Assembly: GCA_905193395.1 (NCBI GenBank)
Contig: CAJJOO010000135.1
Span: 1-5,024 of the forward strand
Length of the DNA: 5,024 nt
Direction: 5' to 3'
Source: an uncultured Porphyromonadaceae bacterium
GTDB lineage: Bacteria; Bacteroidota; Bacteroidia; Bacteroidales; Muribaculaceae
Part shown: piece by piece, positions 1 through 5,024 of the stretch
How positions within the stretch are numbered: the stretch's first letter is position 1
Layout of the letters: each line of letters begins with the position of its first letter
Position numbers and translations under genes: made by a program
The notes under the pieces: model-generated
What the model saw: the letters and a program-made list of their open reading frames with translations, nothing else
The model's database searches: none
What the model was told of the DNA's origin: nothing

Positions 1-971
1 TCGGCCGAGGTGTCGGTGCCGTAGTTTATGGAACTGAACACCACCTGGTTGCCGCCGCGCGAGTGGATGGTGTTCATATTGTGGATGAACGCTTCCATGG
101 CCTGGTGTACACGGGCGGTGGTGCGGTTGATGGCCACGGCGATTACGCGGTCGCGGCCGGTGAGACCTTTGAGGTCGGTCTTTTCGTATTCCTTTACGGG
201 ATAGTTGTACAGGTCGGAGAAATCTTCGTCGTAAAGTTCTTCAAGATTCTTGATTTCCTCGATGAACGAGGACCTCACATAGGGAGCCAGATAGAAATCG
301 AAGGCGGGGATGGCCTGGCCGCCGTGCATTTCGTTCTGGGCGATTTCCAGCGAGATGCACGAGATGGTGCTTGCCGTCTCGATTCGTTTTGCGGGACGGG
401 ACTCGCCGTGGCCGGCTATGAAACCGTAGCGCAGAATCCGGTCGAGGGGATGCTGCACGCAGGTGAGACTTTTTGTGGGATAGTAGTCCTTGTCGTGGAT
501 GTGGATGTATCCCTGGCGTACGGCCTCGCGGGCCTCGGGGCTCAGCAGATAATCGTCGACAAAAGGTTTGGTGGTTTCCGAGGCGAACTTCATCATCATA
601 CCGGCCGGTGAGTCGGTGTTCATGTTGGCGTTTTCGCGTGTGATGTCGTTGTTCTTGGCCTCGATAATTTCCTTGAACATATCGCGGGTCTTGGCCTTGC
701 GGGCTATGTTGCGCTGGTCGCGGTATGCGATGTATCGTTTGGCGACTTCCTTGCGGGGACTCTTCATCAGTTCCAGTTCCACAAGGTCCTGAATCTCCTC
801 GACAGTCATACGCTCGCTGCCGCGGGTGCCTATGCGGCATGCGATTTTGTCGATTAGGCTCTCGTCCTCGCCGAGTTCTGTGGCGAGCATGGCTTTGCGG
901 ATGGCCGCCTTTATTTTTTCTTCGTTAAAGCCAACGACGCGGCCGTCACGTTTTACAACTGTCTGTATCAT
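1..971 (-). CDS. nrdD: Anaerobic ribonucleoside-triphosphate reductase (class III), N-terminal part, truncated at window edge
   Basis: Reduces ribonucleoside triphosphates to deoxyribonucleotides without oxygen in the cytoplasm, using a glycyl radical installed by the activase NrdG. The visible 323 codons read in one frame from ATG at 969-971; an in-frame TGA two codons upstream (975-977) fixes this as the first possible start. Residues about 3-95 are an ATP-cone allosteric domain (VVKRDGRVVGFNEEKI at 5-20). The catalytic barrel follows: HIHDKDYYPTKSLTC at 157-171, where C171 sits where class III enzymes have their conserved N-terminal active-site cysteine, then the NEMHGGQAIPAFDFYLAPYV stretch (213-232) and NTIHSRGGNQVVFSSINYGT (300-319). 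E. coli NrdD is about 712 residues, so over half is missing, including the glycyl-radical loop and zinc site beyond base 1. An nrdG partner would be expected further left. The gene runs in the same direction as the transferase gene but has its own promoter. Family assignment is very secure; the subtype (reductant used) cannot be settled from this part. Confidence 0.96.
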   Translation of the reverse strand, partial: MIQTVVKRDGRVVGFNEEKIKAAIRKAMLATELGEDESLIDKIACRIGTRGSERMTVEEIQDLVELELMKSPRKEVAKRYIAYRDQRNIARKAKTRDMFKEIIEAKNNDITRENANMNTDSPAGMMMKFASETTKPFVDDYLLSPEAREAVRQGYIHIHDKDYYPTKSLTCVQHPLDRILRYGFIAGHGESRPAKRIETASTISCISLEIAQNEMHGGQAIPAFDFYLAPYVRSSFIEEIKNLEELYDEDFSDLYNYPVKEYEKTDLKGLTGRDRVIAVAINRTTARVHQAMEAFIHNMNTIHSRGGNQVVFSSINYGTDTSA

Positions 972-1005
972 TATTCAGGAATCCGATGGAAAAATTCGGA
1001 CGCCG

Positions 1006-1037
1006 CAAATTTACAAACAATGTTTTTATCCGGCAAT
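1006..1037 (-). promoter_or_regulatory. Bacteroidota-type promoter for nrdD
   Basis: Read on the minus strand, TAAATTTG (plus positions 1006-1013) is an exact match to the Bacteroidota -7 element TAnnTTTG. An ATTG (1034-1037, core TTG at 1034-1036) lies upstream with a 20-bp spacer, inside the 19-21 bp known for Bacteroides sigma-70-type promoters. Transcription would begin near 1000, giving a leader of roughly 25-30 nt before the nrdD ATG. No strong Shine-Dalgarno precedes the start, which is usual in this phylum. The assignment rests on motif and spacing only. Confidence 0.7.
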
Positions 1038-1057
1038 AAAATTGCAGAATATTTTTC

Positions 1058-1075
1058 GTTTTGGGAAACTTTTTT
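1058..1075. repeat. Copy A of an 18-bp intergenic repeat upstream of nrdD
   Basis: gttttgggaaactttttt matches the copy at 1123-1140 at 16 of 18 positions, in the same orientation and 65 bp away. It lies about 20 bp upstream of the nrdD -33 element, centred near -66 relative to the predicted transcription start, a typical activator position. The core is an imperfect inverted repeat (gttt/aaac). It could be a regulator site; AT-rich chance similarity is the alternative. Confidence 0.45.
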
Positions 1076-1120
1076 AATTGCTGGAATTCGTAACAGTCAG
1101 CAAATCAGTTGTAATCTCCG

Positions 1121-1140
1121 AAGTTTTGGAAAACTTTTAT
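1121..1140. repeat. Copy B of the intergenic repeat, containing a 7-bp inverted repeat
   Basis: Positions 1123-1140 (gttttggaaaacttttat) are the second copy of the 18-bp motif at 1058-1075. Here the core is a clean inverted repeat: aagtttt (1121-1127), GG spacer, aaaactt (1130-1136). It begins 10 bp past the transferase stop codon. A two-base loop and the lack of a following U-run on the minus transcript argue against an intrinsic terminator, so a dimeric protein-binding site is the better guess. I see no convincing terminator anywhere in 972-1146. Confidence 0.45.
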
Positions 1141-1146
1141 TCCGGC

Positions 1147-2847
1147 TTAGTTTACAGAAATGTTATTTGCCTCAATTCGCATAAGGTCAATATCTTTCAA
1201 TCCGGACAGCACCAGGGGCACCGCTTCGTTGTAGTCGTTCAGGTAGAGACGTGGACCTTCGTTGTAGGTCGAATCGGTAAGCGAGCGCCTGCAATCGGCA
1301 TAGGGAGTGGTGATTCCGCCGATTTGCAGCATAGTGTCGAAAACCACGCGGTTCGAAGCCACATTGCGTCTTGCGTTGGCCGCCGCAATGCCGTAAATTC
1401 CGGGGAATGTCGCGGTGTATGAAGGCGAGAACCACATCAGCAGAGGCACATGAATCTGATATGATGTCGGTACCGGCGATGCGTGCAGGAAGCGGCCGCG
1501 GCTGTCGTCGAAAATGTCCTCGCCATGGTCGCTCAGATACATCAGCGCGGCGGGGCAGCCGGCTTTGTCGAGTTCGGCGATTACGTCGTCCAGAAAGCGG
1601 TCGGTCGCCACGATTGTGTTGTCGTAGGCGTTTATGAGGGCCGGCCGGTTGCTTTTCGAGGCAGCCGAGGGGGCGTCGGGCGTGAAATGCCTGTCGATGT
1701 CCTGGTATCGTTCGTTATAGCAGAAGTGACTGCCGTAAGAGTGAAGAATCACAAAAATCTTTCCGGGACCGGCAGTCGATATGAAATGGCGCAGTGCCGA
1801 GAGCAGTTCATGGTCGTGATGGTGCTTTCCGTCGTCGGTCAGGAAAAGAGTACTGTCGGCTTCCTCGGCGAAGAAGTCTATCAGCGAATGGTTTCGCGAC
1901 TGGTTCGAGAGATAGGCGGTTCTGAAGCCCGCTTCGGAGAATGCCGTGATGATGCTTTTGGAGGTGTAGATTGAATCTCCGAATTCCGAGGCGTCGACGT
2001 AGCTCAGAAGCAGGGGCACGCTTTTGTGAGTGGTATTGCTTTGGCTCAGGGTTTTCGGGAAGAACAGCAGCGAGTCGCGCAGAGACAGGCGCGGATTCGT
2101 GGCACGGCCGTATCCATAGAGTTGCCAGTTTTCGGCGCGCGATGTCTCGCCGATTACCAGCACGTATAATTCGCGAAGGCTGTCGGGATGTGTGGACGTG
2201 GCGTTGAAGCGGAATCCGGCCGAGGTCTCATGATATTTGTTCGATTGGGCCGTGCGCTCACCGGCCGAGATGGTATTGCTGATCACATTCACCGGGAAAA
2301 TGCGCCGTTCGATTTTGAATTCCGGCACTTTGATGTAGCTGGCGGCAAGTGAAATAACGCCTGCGCCAAGCAGGTACAATCCGTAGCGGCGGGCACGAGA
2401 GGCAATTTCTTTGCGGACAAGCATCCTGCGCGACCACAGGATGATTCCGGCCGTAAGCAGCGGCAGATAGATGACACACACCGTTATAATGGCCACAATC
2501 AGATTGCTGAGAAGTTCCGACACCTCGCCCACATTGGTGGTCACGACGTTGAGGAACATGTCTATCGCAATTATTGATTCGCCGTATAGGTTCAGCAATA
2601 CAATCTGAAAGGCCGCGTAGATATACATCGGCAGCATCAGGACGGCCGTGCGTCCGGTGTTTCGCGACAGACCCATGAGCCACAGATACAGGCCCCCGGG
2701 AAGCAGAATATTGGTCAGCGATTCAAGGAAGGTGTATCTTTCTGTAATATCCAGCCAGACGTTGGGGATTATGAGCAGCAAGGGCACGACCCACAACAGC
2801 AGGTCCTGCCACAGGTATCGTCCGATATGTGTTTTAGAAAGCCTCAT
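1147..2847 (-). CDS. Phosphoethanolamine transferase, EptA-like (inner membrane, sulfatase fold)
   Basis: Transfers phosphoethanolamine from phosphatidylethanolamine to an envelope acceptor, in this family usually lipid A or LPS core, at the periplasmic face of the inner membrane. The 566 residues match the usual length (E. coli EptA about 547). About five membrane segments are visible (roughly 14-31, 45-60, 67-89, 112-138, 155-171), then a soluble alkaline-phosphatase-like domain from about 225. Catalytic features line up with EptA: metal ligand E234 in VIGETSRAENWQLYGYGR, nucleophile T273 in NTTHKSVPLLLS, H369 and H374 in HSYGSH, YDNTI at 408-412, D440-H441 in YLSDHGED and H455 in RFLHASP. 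An in-frame TAA directly precedes the ATG (2848-2850), so no longer start exists. The start overlaps the end of the barrel gene by 14 bp, implying translational coupling. Only three cysteines (376, 431, 519) lie in the soluble domain, fewer than the disulfide-rich proteobacterial enzymes. The acceptor (lipid A 1- or 4'-phosphate, core sugar, other) cannot be read from sequence, so no symbol is given. Confidence 0.92.
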   Translation of the reverse strand: MRLSKTHIGRYLWQDLLLWVVPLLLIIPNVWLDITERYTFLESLTNILLPGGLYLWLMGLSRNTGRTAVLMLPMYIYAAFQIVLLNLYGESIIAIDMFLNVVTTNVGEVSELLSNLIVAIITVCVIYLPLLTAGIILWSRRMLVRKEIASRARRYGLYLLGAGVISLAASYIKVPEFKIERRIFPVNVISNTISAGERTAQSNKYHETSAGFRFNATSTHPDSLRELYVLVIGETSRAENWQLYGYGRATNPRLSLRDSLLFFPKTLSQSNTTHKSVPLLLSYVDASEFGDSIYTSKSIITAFSEAGFRTAYLSNQSRNHSLIDFFAEEADSTLFLTDDGKHHHDHELLSALRHFISTAGPGKIFVILHSYGSHFCYNERYQDIDRHFTPDAPSAASKSNRPALINAYDNTIVATDRFLDDVIAELDKAGCPAALMYLSDHGEDIFDDSRGRFLHASPVPTSYQIHVPLLMWFSPSYTATFPGIYGIAAANARRNVASNRVVFDTMLQIGGITTPYADCRRSLTDSTYNEGPRLYLNDYNEAVPLVLSGLKDIDLMRIEANNISVN

Positions 2848-4003
2848 TTATATTAAATATGAATCCGCACTGGCCCTTGCCGAACCCGAGGTCGACACGG
2901 ACGTTCATGCGCTGTTTGAATTCCCATCTGTATCCTACTCCCCAGTTGGGCAGGATCTGATGGAGGTTTATATCTTTGAAACGGGGGAAAATCGTGGCCG
3001 CGCCGCCCCATACTACAATGCCGTTGCGTCGCCACACATGTTGCCGCAGTTCGACACACATGTCAATCTCGCTTTTGTCGCGGTAACGGCCCTCGAAATA
3101 TCCGCGCATGTTGTAGGAGCCACCGATATAGGACATCATGCCCCAGGGGGTGTCGCCCCAGGTCACACGCGAATGCAGGCGCGTGGCCAGCACGGCGCCG
3201 CGCCACAGTTTTCCGTACCAGGCGGCGGTGATTTCGTTAACGCTGAATCCGTGGCGGTTTCCCATCCAGCGGCCGTCGAAGGTCTGGGCGATTTCCGCCA
3301 GAACGCCCTTTTCGGGTTCCGTGGAATTGTCGCGCGTGTCATAGCGGAACGTGGCTCCGATACCCCAACTGAAAGTCCTGCGGTCCAGACCCTCCCATAA
3401 AACGGGATTATTAACCCGGCGGGCATTGATGTAGTTGAATGTAAGCATCGGGCCGACATATATATTATTGACGATCTGCCTGGTGAGTTTCACATTGGCC
3501 GACGAGGCCAGGTAGCGGAACTTGGATTCGTTGTCGTCATTTGAGCACTGCGAATATCCTATTCCCCAGAATTTGGTTTCAATCGACTCGAAATCGATTT
3601 CATAGTCGAGACGGTAGAGGTCGTGTGGCGCGATATGTTCGCCGCGGATTCCGACCTTGAAATGAGCCGCCGTGGTCAGATCGGCGAACAGCGAGACATT
3701 CGACGGCTGAAGAAGCGTGTCTTCCGGGTTGGTTGAATACAGCCCGGCAGCAAGAAGTCCGATTCCGAATTTCGAGTCGCTGGAATAGTGTGGACCGCCG
3801 AGGAAACTGAAATCAATGTGTTCGGTGGGATATGATTTGTTGGCCTCGCTGAAATAATTAATGACCCGACTGATGAACCCCGGCTTGGGAGCCACGCTGT
3901 CGACGGCGGCAGTGTCGGCCGGCATTGTATTTGCCTGCATAGCCGATGCGCAGAGGATGCAGATTGCCGATAGAAGGTTGCGTTTCAGTCTGTTTCGGGG
4001 CAT
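2834..4003 (-). CDS. Omp85-superfamily (BamA/TamA-type) outer-membrane beta-barrel without POTRA domains
   Basis: A 389-residue exported barrel protein. I start it at ATG 4001-4003 because this gives a textbook signal peptide: basic MPRNRLKR, hydrophobic LLSAICILC, likely cleavage after AMQA (about residue 24). An in-frame ATG 25 codons upstream (4076-4078) would bury the signal and run through the promoter region. No lipobox surrounds C15 or C18. The mature part is rich in alternating aromatic/hydrophobic strands. It carries two Omp85 signatures: RYDTRDNSTEPEKG (220-233), and GGSYNMRGYFEGRYRD (294-309), whose MRGY (299-302) corresponds to the conserved VRGF/Y motif of loop 6. The last residue is Phe, as in many outer-membrane proteins recognised by BAM. 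Only about 35 residues separate the signal peptide from the barrel, too few for one POTRA domain (about 75-80), unlike BamA or TamA. Barrels of this short class have no settled function; assembly, secretion or surface display are all open. It is upstream of, and overlaps, the transferase gene. Confidence 0.83.
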   Translation of the reverse strand: MPRNRLKRNLLSAICILCASAMQANTMPADTAAVDSVAPKPGFISRVINYFSEANKSYPTEHIDFSFLGGPHYSSDSKFGIGLLAAGLYSTNPEDTLLQPSNVSLFADLTTAAHFKVGIRGEHIAPHDLYRLDYEIDFESIETKFWGIGYSQCSNDDNESKFRYLASSANVKLTRQIVNNIYVGPMLTFNYINARRVNNPVLWEGLDRRTFSWGIGATFRYDTRDNSTEPEKGVLAEIAQTFDGRWMGNRHGFSVNEITAAWYGKLWRGAVLATRLHSRVTWGDTPWGMMSYIGGSYNMRGYFEGRYRDKSEIDMCVELRQHVWRRNGIVVWGGAATIFPRFKDINLHQILPNWGVGYRWEFKQRMNVRVDLGFGKGQCGFIFNINEAF

Positions 4004-4037
4004 AGTGTGATGTCGCGGTTTGCTGTATATTTCAAAT

Positions 4038-4049
4038 CTTTGTACAAAG
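4038..4049. promoter_or_regulatory. Perfect 12-bp palindrome in the divergent promoter region
   Basis: ctttgtacaaag equals its own reverse complement and lies between the divergent barrel and menD genes. It overlaps the predicted -7 region of the minus-strand promoter and the TTTG (4039-4042) that may serve as -33 for menD. A related inverted repeat, TTTGT-TC-ACAAA, lies at 4070-4081, with centres 32 bp apart (about three helical turns). This arrangement suits an operator for a dimeric regulator, but part of the similarity comes from promoter motifs that themselves contain TTTG. Confidence 0.4.
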
Positions 4050-4073
4050 TAACAAATAAAATATGTAACTTTG
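4039..4073 (+). promoter_or_regulatory. Candidate Bacteroidota promoter for menD
   Basis: TAACTTTG at 4066-4073 is an exact TAnnTTTG -7 element on the plus strand. The best upstream TTTG is at 4039-4042, leaving a 23-bp spacer, longer than the usual 19-21, so the -33 part is weak. Transcription would start near 4080, giving a leader of about 30 nt. Confidence 0.5.
4045..4052 (-). promoter_or_regulatory. Candidate -7 element for the barrel-transferase operon
   Basis: On the minus strand this reads TTACTTTG, one mismatch from TAnnTTTG, and mirrors the menD -7 element (GTTACTTTG against GTAACTTTG). It would start transcription around 4037 and give a leader of about 34 nt before the barrel ATG. 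The nearest upstream TTTG on that strand (4078-4081) is 25 bp away, so the promoter is tentative. Confidence 0.3.
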
Positions 4074-4081
4074 TTCACAAA
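4070..4081. promoter_or_regulatory. Second TTTGT/ACAAA inverted repeat in the divergent region
   Basis: TTTGT (4070-4074), TC spacer, ACAAA (4077-4081). It overlaps the end of the menD -7 element and the predicted menD start of transcription, so a protein bound here would be expected to block menD transcription. It pairs with the 12-bp palindrome at 4038-4049. Confidence 0.33.
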
Positions 4082-4098
4082 ATCGCTGAAAACACTAA

Positions 4099-4103
4099 AA
4101 GGA
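4099..4103 (+). promoter_or_regulatory. Ribosome binding site of menD
   Basis: AAGGA followed by a 7-base A-rich spacer before ATG 4111. This is a good Shine-Dalgarno sequence, the clearest in the window (the minus-strand genes have none obvious), and it supports the chosen menD start. Confidence 0.6.
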
Positions 4104-4110
4104 ACAATAA

Positions 4111-5024
4111 ATGGGCAATACGGAAAAACATTCGTGCATCGCCGTGGCCGAGGCCCTCCGGGCCGCCGGTATACGCCATGCCGTGATGTCTCCGGGCTCG
4201 CGCGACGTGCCGATGATGACGGCCATGGAATGTTGCCCGGATATCGAGACCCATGTTGCCGTCGACGAACGTTCGGCTGCCTTTGCGGCCCTGGGCATGG
4301 CTGCCGCTTCCGGCAACGCCGTGGCCCTTGTCTGCACCTCCGGGACGGCCCCGCTCAACTACGCTCCGGCCGTTGCCGAGGCGTATTACCGCCAGACTCC
4401 TCTTGTGGTGATTACATGCGACCGCCCGGCCGCAGCCATCGACCGCGACTTGTGTCAGACTATCAGGCAGCCGGGAATTTACGCCAATTTCATCAAGGAA
4501 ACTTTCGATATCGGGACAGACGACGAGACGGCAGCAGCACTGTATACCGCCTGTATCGCAGCCTCCCTGGCACTGTCGGCGCCGCAGGGTCCAGTGCATC
4601 TGAACCTGCGTCTGGAAGAACCTCTCGGCGGGATGTCGGATGCTTGCCCGCAGTTTGAACCGCAGATTTCCGTCGCCGGTGCTCCGCTTGCCGGGGATTC
4701 TCTGATAGATGAAGTGGCACGGGAAACTGTCGGGCGGCGGGTACTGATTATCGCCGGCTCTTTCGCCGGAGGGTACACATCCGAAAGCCTTCTCGACGGG
4801 CAGGCGGATGTCGTCGTGTTGAGCGAGTTGCAGAGCAACCTCAACTCCGGCGGCAGCGGAATAATCCGTGATATGGAAGGTACATTCGCGCGACTTGAAG
4901 ACCGCGCAGCCGTGCAGCCGGATGTAGTGATTACTCTGGGCTGTTCCTTCGTCTCGGGGCGTATTAAAAAGTGGCTTTCCTCGCTTCCCGGTCTCCGGCA
5001 TATCCATGTGGGACCTCGTCCTTT
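4111..5024 (+). CDS. menD: MenD, SEPHCHC synthase (menaquinone biosynthesis), N-terminal part, truncated at window edge
   Basis: Thiamine-diphosphate enzyme that joins 2-oxoglutarate (as a succinyl-semialdehyde unit) to isochorismate, the first committed step of menaquinone synthesis, in the cytoplasm. The visible 304 codons are open to the end of the window, a little over half of the usual 550-odd residues. Family marks in order: MSPGSRDVP (26-34; substrate-binding R31), VDERSAAFAALGMA (51-64) with E53 as the catalytic Glu that activates the cofactor, CTSGTAPLNYAPAVAEA (75-91), ITCDRP (101-106), and QTIRQPGIYANF (116-127). A central domain begins around 195. In SPGSR the next residue is Asp (D32) where Asn or Ser is common. 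The start follows a good AAGGA at 4099-4103. menF, often directly upstream in Bacteroidales, is absent; the barrel gene is divergent instead, so menD appears to lead its transcript. The C-terminal pyrophosphate-binding domain and any downstream menB, menC or menE lie outside. Confidence 0.96.
   Translation, partial: MGNTEKHSCIAVAEALRAAGIRHAVMSPGSRDVPMMTAMECCPDIETHVAVDERSAAFAALGMAAASGNAVALVCTSGTAPLNYAPAVAEAYYRQTPLVVITCDRPAAAIDRDLCQTIRQPGIYANFIKETFDIGTDDETAAALYTACIAASLALSAPQGPVHLNLRLEEPLGGMSDACPQFEPQISVAGAPLAGDSLIDEVARETVGRRVLIIAGSFAGGYTSESLLDGQADVVVLSELQSNLNSGGSGIIRDMEGTFARLEDRAAVQPDVVITLGCSFVSGRIKKWLSSLPGLRHIHVGPRP

Noticed and set aside
63..840. Open frames on both strands overlapping the left end (for example 63-611 plus, 241-840 minus)
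   Set aside because: They are other-frame shadows of nrdD, whose reading frame is continuous from 971 to the window edge and clearly homologous throughout.
1121..1136. Intrinsic terminator from the aagtttt/aaaactt inverted repeat
   Set aside because: The stem is AT-rich with a two-base loop and has no U-run after it on the minus transcript.
1483..1974. 163-codon open frame on the plus strand
   Set aside because: Antisense to the catalytic domain of the transferase; no ribosome binding site or protein motif.
2648..3400. 250-codon open frame on the plus strand
   Set aside because: It lies wholly antisense to the transferase and barrel genes, crosses their junction and shows no domain or signal. 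Long antisense frames are expected opposite GC-rich coding DNA.
3949..3961. Lipoprotein signal at the cysteines of the barrel's leader (C15, C18)
   Set aside because: The residues before each cysteine do not fit a lipobox, while AMQA gives a normal signal peptidase I site.
4004..4078. Longer N-terminus for the barrel protein, starting at ATG 4076-4078
   Set aside because: The extra 25 residues would sit in front of a clear signal peptide and be encoded by the AT-rich promoter region with its palindromes.
4075..5007. 310-codon open frame on the minus strand
   Set aside because: Antisense to menD, which has unmistakable family motifs on the plus strand; the antisense translation has no recognisable motif.
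1..5024. CRISPR array, insertion sequence, prophage, tRNA or rRNA
   Set aside because: No spaced direct-repeat series, transposase motif, terminal inverted repeats or structured RNA sequence is visible; nearly all bases are assigned to four coding regions.

Overview
The window looks like a chromosomal segment of a gut-type member of the Bacteroidales (Bacteroidota). Four things point there: the NrdD sequence has a strongly Bacteroides-like character, two sites match the Bacteroidota promoter form (TTG/TTTG at -33 and TAnnTTTG at -7), Shine-Dalgarno sequences are mostly weak or absent, and a menaquinone gene sits beside outer-envelope genes. The coding DNA is fairly GC-rich for this order, which would suit a Muribaculaceae- or Alistipes-like lineage, but I cannot place the genus. 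No mobile element, CRISPR array, tRNA or rRNA was found.

Layout: (1) 1-971, minus strand: the N-terminal 323 residues of the class III anaerobic ribonucleotide reductase NrdD, cut by the left edge. (2) 972-1146: an AT-rich spacer holding a good Bacteroidota promoter for nrdD and an 18-bp motif present twice. (3) 1147-2847, minus strand: a complete membrane-anchored phosphoethanolamine transferase of the EptA/sulfatase-fold type. (4) 2834-4003, minus strand: a short Omp85 (BamA/TamA-type) outer-membrane barrel with a signal peptide and no room for POTRA domains; its 3' end overlaps the transferase start by 14 bp. (5) 4004-4110: a compact divergent promoter region with paired TTTGT/ACAAA inverted repeats. 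(6) 4111-5024, plus strand: the N-terminal 304 residues of MenD (SEPHCHC synthase, menaquinone pathway), cut by the right edge.

The barrel gene and the transferase gene form a tightly coupled minus-strand pair, probably one envelope operon: the barrel sits in the outer membrane and the transferase decorates a lipid A/LPS-type acceptor from the periplasmic face of the inner membrane. nrdD lies downstream on the same strand but has its own promoter. NrdD and MenD are both housekeeping functions of anaerobic life (DNA precursor synthesis without oxygen; quinone for anaerobic respiration). I see no convincing new system. The points most worth a second look are the barrel/transferase coupling, the two paired-repeat architectures in the intergenic regions, and the low cysteine content of the transferase.
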